A stretch of 64,000 bases of DNA from Bacteroidota bacterium. Lineage in GTDB: Bacteria > Bacteroidota > Bacteroidia > AKYH767-A > 2013-40CM-41-45. The stretch lies in assembly GCA_016708785.1 (NCBI GenBank), contig JADJFC010000003.1, forward strand, positions 310,001 through 374,000, in the 5' to 3' direction. Within the stretch, counting starts at the first letter, position 1; each line of letters begins with the position of its first letter. The notes beneath the pieces are model-generated. The model worked only from the letters and a program-made list of their open reading frames with translations, did no database searches and was not told the origin of the DNA. Positions 35,480 to 44,571 of this stretch are shown here, one piece after another. The translations under genes and the position numbers were made by a program.

Positions 35480-35863
35480 TTACACTGCAAGCTTTTTGCT
35501 GAATTTACGATAAAAGTAAAGCCCAAGTAAAGCACCAATGGCATTTGCTAAAGCATCTCTTACATCGCCTGAACGACCTATGAAAATGGTGGTCTGGAGC
35601 ACTTCAACAAGTGCTCCATAAGTAATACTGAGGACCACTCCCCAGCGAATTGCGTTTTGCTTTAAGGCAAGAAAGCTATTTTGTCTTGAGAAACCTTTAA
35701 TAAAAAGAAAGCTTTGGACACCAAATAAAATCAAGTGAACGATCTTATCAGGCCGAAGCCATTCGAGAAATGATAATTTCGGAAAGTTGCTGCCCGGCAA
35801 ACCACAAAGAATGAGGATCAGTACTGCCCAGGCAAATGCTGCTCTATTGTGTCGCCAAAACAT
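35480..35863 (-). CDS. VanZ-like membrane protein
   Basis: 127 residues, four hydrophobic segments, with FLEWLRPDKIVHLILFGVQSFLF and a late GDVRDALANAIGALLGLYFY, the pattern of VanZ-like proteins. Starts 4 bases after the gcvH stop. A gcvH-vanZ pair is common in Bacteroidota. Function unknown; no other resistance gene is nearby. Confidence 0.83.
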   Translation of the reverse strand: MFWRHNRAAFAWAVLILILCGLPGSNFPKLSFLEWLRPDKIVHLILFGVQSFLFIKGFSRQNSFLALKQNAIRWGVVLSITYGALVEVLQTTIFIGRSGDVRDALANAIGALLGLYFYRKFSKKLAV

Positions 35864-35867
35864 TAGC

Positions 35868-36254
35868 TCACGCGTCTACGCCAATCAGTTTTTTATAATC
35901 TGCTGCAGACAGCAATTCGTTTGCTTCAGCAGCATTCGACATTTCAACTTTGATCATCCAGCCTGTTCCATAAGGGTCTTTGTTCACAGACTCCGGATTT
36001 TTCGTTAGGCCATTATTGAATTCAGTTACTTTTCCTGAAACCGGCATAAAAAGATCCGATACCGTTTTCACGGCTTCAACCGTTCCAAATACCGCTTCTT
36101 TATCCAAAGAATCGCCTTCTGTTTCGATCTCAACATATACAATGTCACCCAGTTCGCTTTGCGCGAAATCCGTGATTCCAATTGTAGCCGTATTGCCATT
36201 TACCAGGACCCATTCGTGATCTTTGGTGTATTTCAAATTCTCGGGAAAATTCAT
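35868..36254 (-). CDS. gcvH: Glycine cleavage system H protein
   Basis: 128 residues from ATG 36254 (MNFPENLKYTKDHEWVLV); the open frame to 36488 adds 78 unrelated codons and is rejected. Lipoyl Lys63 is in FGTVEAVKTVSDLF. It shuttles the methylamine group in the glycine cleavage complex. It sits between sprA and vanZ, a conserved order in the phylum. gcvP and gcvT are not in the window. Confidence 0.95.
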   Translation of the reverse strand: MNFPENLKYTKDHEWVLVNGNTATIGITDFAQSELGDIVYVEIETEGDSLDKEAVFGTVEAVKTVSDLFMPVSGKVTEFNNGLTKNPESVNKDPYGTGWMIKVEMSNAAEANELLSAADYKKLIGVDA

Positions 36255-36446
36255 AGCTGTAAGTTTTGACAAACGTAAATATTTTTTTTGGAATGGGGAA
36301 ATGGGAAAAAGGGTGGGGTGTAGATTTAAGGTGTTTTTCACCCCTTCCCGTATAAAATCCCCTACCGAATGACATTCTTTGGTTGCATGGAGGGGGAAGA
36401 GAAAATAAACGCAAGAAGATTCTTTCAGAATCACAGTACTCGGCCA

Positions 36447-36503
36447 CGTGAACCGTAATTCGATTGATGCGTTCGATTCACGATTCACGAATTACGATTC
36501 ACG
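36447..36503. repeat. Inverted repeat of ATTCACGA words after sprA
   Basis: Arms 36447-36462 and 36488-36503 are inverse complements (15 of 16), and the right side has ATTCACGA repeated. It begins 2 bases after the sprA stop and may end that transcript. A weaker hairpin with GGGTGGGGTG and CACCCC arms lies at about 36308-36346. Confidence 0.65.
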
Positions 36504-36505
36504 CA

Positions 36506-39500
36506 CTACTGCGCCAACGTAAATCGAATCGCTATCCCCGCATTCGTATACGATGTCGGATAACTTGTACTTACAAATGGATTGTTTGCACTGTAGTCGT
36601 AGAATGCTCTTACGTTGAAACGTTCGTTCACAGGATAATCGGCAGAGACTTTTACACTGAGCGTTTTTGTTCCTGCACTTGGTTGATTCGTTCCTTCTAT
36701 TACTTTTCGTAAGATCGTAGTATTGTCACGTAAATTGAAATCAGCTCTTACCGTCAGATCGTTGCTCAGCTTTTTCTTGCCGCCGATCTTGAATGGTAAT
36801 GTTACGCGCTTGAACTTGTAGCCAAAACCAATGGTATATTCTATACCACGAACTTCTGTGACCTGAATGTTGGAATAGGCAAGCGTTATTGTTCTGTCAC
36901 GCTTGATCTCGAAACGCGTCTGTAAACTATTTTTGAATGTCATGTCAATTCCGATCAATGGAGAAAGTTGCTCACTAATGGTGATCTGCTGCTGATCGTA
37001 TTGCGGAATGAAATTTTGTGATGAATCAAGACGCGATGGATATCCGTTTGATTCTTCATACAATAAATTCTGATTGAAAGAATTTACACTGTATACTGAA
37101 CGATAACCATGACTGATCGATAATGATTGAAGGAAGGACTGAACAAATTTTAATTTCGAAAGTCCGTCATAAGTCACACGCCAGTTTGGTCGCGGAATCA
37201 TGTCCATGAATTTCTTTGTCTGTTTTGTCGTTGGTGTTTTTCCTGTATAAGCACTAAGGAAAGCACTCGTCAATGCTTCCTGTTGAGTTTGTCCATAACC
37301 CTGAGCATATGGCGCAGGTGTTGCTGTACCGGCATTATTCGGATTCTCTTCGGCAAGAATACTCGAAGTTGTTTTAATATTTGCAACAAATTGATCAAAG
37401 TTTTTATTCGAATAATCCTCAGCGTCAGTAACGAAATGTGTATTCCATGTCAGATATGATATAGAGAATGTACCTGTTTCTGTAGGAGAGTAGGAACGGA
37501 ATATTCCTTCTGTTGGTGTGTATTTATAATATTCATTATGACTCAACGTCAGATTTCTTGTCGCTGATAATTCTATTTTGAAACTCTTCGTCGGCTCTAA
37601 TGTTGCCCTCAAATTCAATGCTTGTGTCTTGGTAGTAATGTAAAATGAATTCAACGATGTATCTTTTGTGATCCAGTCGTACTTGATGGCATCCGGTCGT
37701 ATATCTTCCTGGCTACCGAAAATGAATCCAACACCCGGAGCATTCGTTCCCTGACTGTAATTCCAGTCTTGCCCTAAGAAATCCGGTCTGCCTTTAAATC
37801 CTGGAAGCAAAATTCCATTTGTTTCTGCATAACTACCCGTTGCTGTTTTTAACATCATCAACGTTTTTACAACTCCTTTGATGATCGGACCAATGACAGA
37901 TGGTTTTTTCTCTGTACTGTCTTTTTGTGTCTTTAGTGAATCGGATGGAAGCTTGACCTTTGGCTTCACCGGTTTTGGTGGAGTAGGGGTGTTGATCTTC
38001 TTTAAATACGCAATCTTATTATACAAAGTCGTAAATGTCAGACTGGCATTGTATGTAATCGTTTGTGAATTGGAAATTGTATTTCCCCACGGATCAAATC
38101 CAAATTTCGAATTTAAAGAATCATATACAAGCTCTCGTCCTGTCCAGTTATATTCTGCACCGTAACGAACACTTCCTGAAATGAAATCGGTGATCGGTAA
38201 TTTATTGAATGGAATATTGTACGTCACATTTGTACTATGGTGATAGTCTTTCAGACGTCCCATCTTTTTCAAATTTGTCGTCACCGAGTCTCTTTCATCT
38301 CTGGTATCAATTCTGCCGATCGGCTCGTCGATGATTGCATTTGCTGCTGCATTGAAATCTACCTTCAATGATTTTGTAAGATCCCAGTTAAGACCATAGA
38401 TCCTGTTCATCCGGTACGATTTAATGTAAGTCGGACTTAGAACAAAAAGCTGACCTGTGTTGTTCCTCAGTTGTGTCTCTGAATAAGATCGGTCAAGAGT
38501 TGCTCTTAAATTGATTGCACTCGGAATAGGATTAATGTTGATGTCTTTGATCAAGCGCAACCATGTTGAACCCAAAGCCTTTGATTTCGATTTTTCAAAT
38601 GGCGCATACGGTTTAGATCCACTATTGAAATTATATCCGATCGACCCTAAATATGTTTTTGCCAGACTATATTCCGTGTTGTAATTTCTCTGGAACTGTT
38701 CTGTGTATGCATAATTGAAATTTAAATTTTCTACATCGTAGATATGAGCCTTTGCATTTGGCTTACTCTTCACTTTACGTACTTGGGTGAAATTGAAACT
38801 TTTCTTTTGTGTATATTCAGTTACTGTTCTGTTAATGGAATCATTGATCTCCGGCGTAGGCGCTTCGTCCAGGGCCTGGTCCAGTAATACGTCAGGGTCG
38901 AGAGGATTGTATTGAGGTTTAACTTTTTCTTCTGAATAACTGAAGTAGGCAGGAATTTTAATGCCTGATTTTTCCGGTAGGAATTTTCCTAGTTCTATTG
39001 CAGTACTTAATTCGTATGACGATTTATCGAAACGATCTCTCTCACTTACTTTTGATTCTAATTGTCCCCAGCCTGCTGTACTATGAAAACCTGCAATACT
39101 GAATGTTCCTAGATCGGCAAGCTTTGCTGTCATCTTTGCCGTAGCTGCCCATCCGCCTTCTTCATCGAAGTCTGTTAACCGAAGTTCATTGATCCATACT
39201 TCTCCACAAATTTTTTGCCCCGTACCATTCGGATCTTTAGGGTTTCTGACACCAACCATGATGGACATTACTTTGGCCAAATTCGGTGTTCCTTTAATTG
39301 TAATTGTTCTGTCACCATCAGCAACCTTAAATGGTGTGAGTAAGGTGACAGTATTATTCGTTGTCATTTCCGCATTCCGACGAAGCTTTGCTGCAATCAG
39401 ATCATCAAGATCGATCTCCAGACTGTTAGCATCCGGCCATATTGTTCCCGGATCTGTAGTATATGGTGGAGTAATAACTAATGGAAGATCGTATTCGTAA

Positions 39501-42500
39501 TAATTCTCGTTGAAGTCACTTCCAATCCTGATAAATGCATGCATATCGCCATTGCTCAAGGCAGTAGTGTTCTGATTGGATTCTGCGTGAATGAACATCC
39601 GCAGTTTTTTGTATGCTCTGAAATCAAATTGTGTATTCCGATAAGCCGCTCTTGCATCACCATCTTCTAGGTCACAAACTTTCAATGATAACGATTGCTC
39701 ATTCAATGTTGAGAGTGCAGGAGCACTAAGATCACGTTCCTGTTCAATTCCCGGAGGCAGAACGTATGGCACGGGTTTACGTGCACCATTTTCTTCAATA
39801 CTAACGGCTGCAATATCGAATGTTGTTGATCCAGGTGTTTCAGGTGTTGGACTGTATTCACCAGGATTTAACAATGAGAAGTTATAACGACGCCATTCGC
39901 CACGTAAGAATTCCAGTTTTGCAAAACGACACACAATCGGTTTCTGAAAATTCTTCATGTACATTCTGACAAACTCAACGTTCGTTAGTTCGGGCGTTCC
40001 AATTGTTCTGTCCGGTGTTCTGATCGGAATTTTAAATTGATACCATCTTATCTGACCTGTTGTATTGTTTGCATAAGTAACGGGTGAAAGGATGTCGTTG
40101 GTAATATAATTTTGTCCAACTACCATGTTTCCCGGCTTCAAAACTACTTTGTACTGAAAATAGTTTTCACCAACATTCATGTTATTGTCACGGTTGATGT
40201 CTTCGATATCAGGTTGATTCGTAGCCTGTGAAACAGTGTTACCATTTGAAACGGAATTTCCTTCCATACCATTCCAACCTTTGTAGCGATCCAGCGGCGG
40301 AACATCGTTAGCGCTATAATCAGGAGCTAAGAAATATTTGTAGTTGTCTTCTGATGGATCATCGGTTGCATTTAAGTAAGCTGCGGAAGTTTGTGTCCAG
40401 CGATCTCTAACTAGATTAATGTAATTGGTGAAATAATTTGTTTCATTGTCATCACTCAATCCATCTAATCCGACATCCTGTTGTAAACGACTAGCATCGT
40501 TATTGTCGAAGGCATTTACGATGGATTGAATCGTTGGATAAACTCCCCATGGTGAATTTTCTGTTGTGTAGTTATTTGTTCCTGTTGCCGGAAGTCCATT
40601 CTCGAAACTCTTGTGATTATCTTTCAATACATCTTCCGAAAGTGAACCTACGTTGAAATAAAGTTCTCCACCCGATCCATCATTTGGAGAGTCGTCTGCA
40701 AAAGGATCCATGATCCAGAATTGGATAAATTCAATGTTGTTCGATTCAAAATCTACGGTCTCAACTCTTCGCATGATACCGCCCCAACGTGTTTCAGGAT
40801 TGGCAAGCAAACCATTTGCGTTTAATCCTTTGGAAATAGTTGTTGGGTAAACATCATAGTTGTATGGACCTCTTTCTTCAGGATAGAAAGCAACGTTCAT
40901 ACACGTGATCGATTGAGGACCGTTAGGAAAAGTTTTATTCGGGAAAATTTCTGCCTGTGGAACTTCACGTACGAAGTTATTGCTTTGATCGTCTGTAGAG
41001 ATGTCCGGTGGTGTCAAACCATTTTGTGTACGCTGAAATAATGGATCTACATAATACCAGCTGATCTTCGCACGATTCAAGCCGGATGCAACTGTATCTG
41101 TTACTCCAGAAAGAGACCCTTCAGGAAACATTGCAGCTTCTGTCTGACCTTCCGGTACGCTGGCCAGGTACCAAAAGCTAGGAGATTTCATATCAAGCGG
41201 AGTAACTGCACCTTCAAAGTCGTCGACGTACGATGTACCTGCTTTACCGACAGCACTGGAGTGACCCGGAATCATTTGCGCAACTTCGCCACTGAATGTC
41301 AACGTACTTATTTCTTTGGTACTGTAAAAAGGAAGTTTGTCGAGTAGCTTAGTGAGGAAGCGCGACTCTTTTCTGTAATTTCCATCTGCTCCCCAGATAG
41401 TATTTGATGCAGGTTCGTCGCCAACATTTACTTTTTGTGTAAGTGGACGTTCATACATGTGCATTAACGTTCCACCTACTTGCAGATCTTTGTTGAATGT
41501 GTATTCAACTCTAGTTCCTAAAATTGTTTGCGTCTGAAGATTGAATAGTGCTTGACTTTCAAGTTTGATCTCGAGTGGTGTATTCGATCTCAGATAGCTT
41601 TCGTTCAGGATTTTTACACGTCCTAACGTATAATCAACTGTATAGTCAACATTCTCTGTAAGCGTTACAGCACCTGCTGTCACTTTTACCGATCCTTGCG
41701 GAATGTTTACTGCGTTCAAAGGAATGTCTGAACCTGATGAAGACTGATACGAACCTTTCATCGTAAATTTATTCTTCTCCGGTTGCTGCTGTGCTGCTGT
41801 CTTGGTAGAATCATATAGAGCATAGTAAGCATATCGGTCAGGCAGACTTCCATCGGAAGCACAGAACTTCCCGGCCAGATATGAACCAAACGGTTCGAGT
41901 ACGGGGAAGATGATCCGGCCATTTTGAGAGTTGATCGTAATGCCCGGAACAAAATCAAATACTCCATCAGGTTGAGGGTCACGATTTGTATTCAAGTCAT
42001 CGAGATTCAAAAGTTTGATCAGCGGAATACCTTTTACCTGATCACATCCTGCTCCAATGTAATTGATGTTACCACCAATCCTATCATCCTGATAAAGGAT
42101 GTCAAGACGAAATTTGTCAGGAGAAATATTATAACCACCTAATGAATAAATGTTTTTCATCATCAGGTCCCATGTATAAACTTTCGGACTGAAATTCGTA
42201 CTGTGGATCAATTTTACGAAGAGTGCCTGCGTACCGGAAACAGTACCATTGGTTTGACTTGTTAATTCACCAACATGATAAGGTACACCATTAATCGTGT
42301 ATTCATAAGCAACAGCAAGTACATCATTCGGTTTAAGTTTTGAATTCAGTGAGATGTAACTAAGATTCGAATTCAGTGTGTATTCTGTAGCTGCAAGCAG
42401 TCGGGCATTGTTTACTGTTTCATAGTTTTTCTTAACAAGGAAACCTTGTGAGACTAATCCGTTCAACAAACTAACGTTTGAAATGTCACGCAAATTTGTG

Positions 42501-43723
42501 ATACCGAAATTACTTTCAAGATTAGGATACAAGTCGTTGACGTCATCTGCCGGGATTGGACCTCTTCCTGGAATGCCGTTCACATAAGATTGTGAGGGAT
42601 CGGGTGCTGATTCACCAAGGTCGGCCCAGGCAAAGATGTTTCTGTTCTGATTGTTTGTGGAAATGGTTTGTCTATTCGTGATCCACACTTCTATCCGCGT
42701 AATGTTTACAGATGTACCAATACGATTCAGGTTGGAAAGATTTTGGTCGTATGTATCTTTGAAAAACTGACTTAAAAAGAAGTGACGTAGATCTTCGTAT
42801 TGATCTGCTTTGATCTCAAAAGTTGAAGTCTGTGCACCACCTTCTACCTTTACTGTTTTTGCTTGTGTTTTATTTTGCGAGAAAACGCCGGTGACCATCA
42901 ATTTACCAAATTGTAATTTTGTCTTGATACCGAATAATCCTTGTGAGCCTCTGATCAACTGAGTCGGAAGATCTAAGGTGATGTTACCTGCTTCAATCTT
43001 TTTAATGATGTCGTCCTCGTAACCGGTATATTCGATCTTCATTCGGTTTTCGAAGTCGAATGTTGATTCTGTGTTATAATTGGTAGTCAGCTTCATTTTA
43101 TCACCGATGTTGGCAATAACATTCATCTGAATTTTTTCCTTGAAGTCGAATGTTGTGATACTACGCTGATCTAAAGGAATAGCAGGGTTGTCGCTTTTAT
43201 TGACATTCACGCCGAAACTCAATTCAGCAGAACCTTGAGGACGGATGTCAATTGTATTGCCTCCGAAAATTCTGTCAAACGCTGCACTATTGATCGTGAT
43301 CTTAGGTGCGAATGATTTTTTATTCAATGCATCTTCTTCACCGGCGCGTTGCTTCCAGTAGTCTTTTGTTGTTTTTTTAAATTCGGATTCTACAAACTCA
43401 TCGAAAGTTAAATAAGAGGGGTTACGATAAAAAAGTTCCCCCATATTTTCGTTGATGTTATAACGATTGTTGTCGGGGTCGTACTGAATTTCGGACTTAA
43501 TATTTGATGGATCTTTTAGGTAAAGCGGATTCGGACTTTCTCCTTCGGAGTAAGAATCGGCAATCCTGTCCTGAAAAGGATAAACTAAAGTATCTGAATC
43601 AGCTACTGCTATAGTGGAGGCACTTTCGTAATCGTAGGATGCCGGTTTACTTGTGCCCCATACCATGGTGAGTACGGACAAAGCGCTAGCGATCCCGAAA
43701 ATGACCTTCTTTAAACTTTTCAA
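36506..43723 (-). CDS. sprA: SprA, T9SS outer-membrane translocon
   Basis: 2405 residues, complete, the largest gene here. SprA (Sov in Porphyromonas) forms the giant barrel through which T9SS cargo crosses the outer membrane. Signal peptide-like start (MKSLKKVIFGIASALSVLTM), several SprA N-terminal-type repeats with PQGSAELSFGVNVNKSDNPAIP near 165 and MKLTTNYNTESTFDFENRMKI, the regions GTSYVDDFEGAVTPLDM near 855 and CGEVWINELRLTDFDEEGGW near 1510, and a long strand-rich C-terminus ending AGIAIRFTLAQ. No frameshift, unlike other long genes here. Immediate neighbours ruvA and maeB upstream and gcvH downstream match other Bacteroidota. Cargo genes in the window are at 18235, 19700, 46952 and 48028. 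Confidence 0.96.
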   Translation of the reverse strand: MKSLKKVIFGIASALSVLTMVWGTSKPASYDYESASTIAVADSDTLVYPFQDRIADSYSEGESPNPLYLKDPSNIKSEIQYDPDNNRYNINENMGELFYRNPSYLTFDEFVESEFKKTTKDYWKQRAGEEDALNKKSFAPKITINSAAFDRIFGGNTIDIRPQGSAELSFGVNVNKSDNPAIPLDQRSITTFDFKEKIQMNVIANIGDKMKLTTNYNTESTFDFENRMKIEYTGYEDDIIKKIEAGNITLDLPTQLIRGSQGLFGIKTKLQFGKLMVTGVFSQNKTQAKTVKVEGGAQTSTFEIKADQYEDLRHFFLSQFFKDTYDQNLSNLNRIGTSVNITRIEVWITNRQTISTNNQNRNIFAWADLGESAPDPSQSYVNGIPGRGPIPADDVNDLYPNLESNFGITNLRDISNVSLLNGLVSQGFLVKKNYETVNNARLLAATEYTLNSNLSYISLNSKLKPNDVLAVAYEYTINGVPYHVGELTSQTNGTVSGTQALFVKLIHSTNFSPKVYTWDLMMKNIYSLGGYNISPDKFRLDILYQDDRIGGNINYIGAGCDQVKGIPLIKLLNLDDLNTNRDPQPDGVFDFVPGITINSQNGRIIFPVLEPFGSYLAGKFCASDGSLPDRYAYYALYDSTKTAAQQQPEKNKFTMKGSYQSSSGSDIPLNAVNIPQGSVKVTAGAVTLTENVDYTVDYTLGRVKILNESYLRSNTPLEIKLESQALFNLQTQTILGTRVEYTFNKDLQVGGTLMHMYERPLTQKVNVGDEPASNTIWGADGNYRKESRFLTKLLDKLPFYSTKEISTLTFSGEVAQMIPGHSSAVGKAGTSYVDDFEGAVTPLDMKSPSFWYLASVPEGQTEAAMFPEGSLSGVTDTVASGLNRAKISWYYVDPLFQRTQNGLTPPDISTDDQSNNFVREVPQAEIFPNKTFPNGPQSITCMNVAFYPEERGPYNYDVYPTTISKGLNANGLLANPETRWGGIMRRVETVDFESNNIEFIQFWIMDPFADDSPNDGSGGELYFNVGSLSEDVLKDNHKSFENGLPATGTNNYTTENSPWGVYPTIQSIVNAFDNNDASRLQQDVGLDGLSDDNETNYFTNYINLVRDRWTQTSAAYLNATDDPSEDNYKYFLAPDYSANDVPPLDRYKGWNGMEGNSVSNGNTVSQATNQPDIEDINRDNNMNVGENYFQYKVVLKPGNMVVGQNYITNDILSPVTYANNTTGQIRWYQFKIPIRTPDRTIGTPELTNVEFVRMYMKNFQKPIVCRFAKLEFLRGEWRRYNFSLLNPGEYSPTPETPGSTTFDIAAVSIEENGARKPVPYVLPPGIEQERDLSAPALSTLNEQSLSLKVCDLEDGDARAAYRNTQFDFRAYKKLRMFIHAESNQNTTALSNGDMHAFIRIGSDFNENYYEYDLPLVITPPYTTDPGTIWPDANSLEIDLDDLIAAKLRRNAEMTTNNTVTLLTPFKVADGDRTITIKGTPNLAKVMSIMVGVRNPKDPNGTGQKICGEVWINELRLTDFDEEGGWAATAKMTAKLADLGTFSIAGFHSTAGWGQLESKVSERDRFDKSSYELSTAIELGKFLPEKSGIKIPAYFSYSEEKVKPQYNPLDPDVLLDQALDEAPTPEINDSINRTVTEYTQKKSFNFTQVRKVKSKPNAKAHIYDVENLNFNYAYTEQFQRNYNTEYSLAKTYLGSIGYNFNSGSKPYAPFEKSKSKALGSTWLRLIKDININPIPSAINLRATLDRSYSETQLRNNTGQLFVLSPTYIKSYRMNRIYGLNWDLTKSLKVDFNAAANAIIDEPIGRIDTRDERDSVTTNLKKMGRLKDYHHSTNVTYNIPFNKLPITDFISGSVRYGAEYNWTGRELVYDSLNSKFGFDPWGNTISNSQTITYNASLTFTTLYNKIAYLKKINTPTPPKPVKPKVKLPSDSLKTQKDSTEKKPSVIGPIIKGVVKTLMMLKTATGSYAETNGILLPGFKGRPDFLGQDWNYSQGTNAPGVGFIFGSQEDIRPDAIKYDWITKDTSLNSFYITTKTQALNLRATLEPTKSFKIELSATRNLTLSHNEYYKYTPTEGIFRSYSPTETGTFSISYLTWNTHFVTDAEDYSNKNFDQFVANIKTTSSILAEENPNNAGTATPAPYAQGYGQTQQEALTSAFLSAYTGKTPTTKQTKKFMDMIPRPNWRVTYDGLSKLKFVQSFLQSLSISHGYRSVYSVNSFNQNLLYEESNGYPSRLDSSQNFIPQYDQQQITISEQLSPLIGIDMTFKNSLQTRFEIKRDRTITLAYSNIQVTEVRGIEYTIGFGYKFKRVTLPFKIGGKKKLSNDLTVRADFNLRDNTTILRKVIEGTNQPSAGTKTLSVKVSADYPVNERFNVRAFYDYSANNPFVSTSYPTSYTNAGIAIRFTLAQ

Positions 43724-43835
43724 GGCGTATTAAGTTGTTGAATGGTGTGTTTAAGTGTAGAAGTTCAGCTCGATTCTTTGCGTTATTAAATAGAGGGCTA
43801 AAAATAGGTTTTTTTAGCGATTTGTGCGTTAAAAT

Positions 43836-44411
43836 TTAAAGCGCTTTAAGTGCATTTCTGATCAAATCTTCAACATTCGAAGAAGGACTTGTCTTGAGCA
43901 AAGATTCCAGCGTTTTTTCTACATTATTTTTGACAAATCCCAAGGTCAAAAGGGCTGCCATTGCTTCGTTTTTGACTTTTAGATGGCTGTGCGTAGAAGG
44001 GACAATTCCTTCTTTTACCAACTTGCTTTTCAATTCAAGAATAGCTCTTAATGCCGTCTTTTCTCCAATTCCTTTGATGCTTTTCAGTTTAGCAGAATTG
44101 TCCGATAAGATGCATTGTTCAATTTCCTGAACGTTCATGCTCGAAAGCATCATCCGTGCAGTGTTGCAACCGATTCCTGAGACAGTGATGAGCAGTCGGA
44201 ATAATCGCCGCTCTTCATCGTCAACGAAGCCGTATAACGTATGTGCATCCTCACTTATTTGAAGGTGTGTTAACAATCGAACGTTCTCGTTATCACTGAG
44301 TTTCGAGTATGTATTGAGTGAAATGTTAACGAAATATCCAACCCCGCCGCATTGAACGACAACATAGGCAGGTGTTTTCTCAATCAATTTTCCTTCTAAT
44401 GAGGTGATCAT
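43836..44411 (-). CDS. ruvA: Holliday junction DNA helicase subunit RuvA
   Basis: 191 residues. Domain I OB-fold (MITSLEGKLIEKTPAYVVVQ, then GGVGYFVNISL), domain II helix-hairpin-helix pair (LITVSGIGCNTARMML and LKSIKGIGEKTALRAILELK), and a C-terminal domain III that binds RuvB (EAMAALLTLGF). Normal length. Works with RuvB (30631). It is 112 bases before sprA on the same strand. Confidence 0.95.
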   Translation of the reverse strand: MITSLEGKLIEKTPAYVVVQCGGVGYFVNISLNTYSKLSDNENVRLLTHLQISEDAHTLYGFVDDEERRLFRLLITVSGIGCNTARMMLSSMNVQEIEQCILSDNSAKLKSIKGIGEKTALRAILELKSKLVKEGIVPSTHSHLKVKNEAMAALLTLGFVKNNVEKTLESLLKTSPSSNVEDLIRNALKAL

Positions 44412-44480
44412 TATTGTTGAATTTTTTTCGAAAGTAAGAAAATTTGGGGCTAGAAATTCTTCGAAGAGGACTTTGTTGAA

Positions 44481-44551
44481 AATGTTTCAGGTTACAGGTT
44501 TCAAGTTGCAGGTTGCGAACCTGCTACTTGAAACCTGTAACCTGAAACATT
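44481..44551. repeat. Long hairpin of CAGGTT / TTTCAAG words
   Basis: Perfect 26-base arms (44481-44506, 44526-44551) are continued inward by CAGGTT/AACCTG (44509-44514, 44518-44523), giving a near-continuous stem of about 34 pairs with a 3-base loop. The same words form the repeat at 9361-9423. It lies between maeB and ruvA on the minus strand. Confidence 0.85.
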
Positions 44552-44571
44552 TAACGTGTAAACTGAATATC

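Noticed and set aside
44481..44551. Insertion-sequence ends
   Set aside because: The arms face each other with only a few bases between; no transposase or target duplication.
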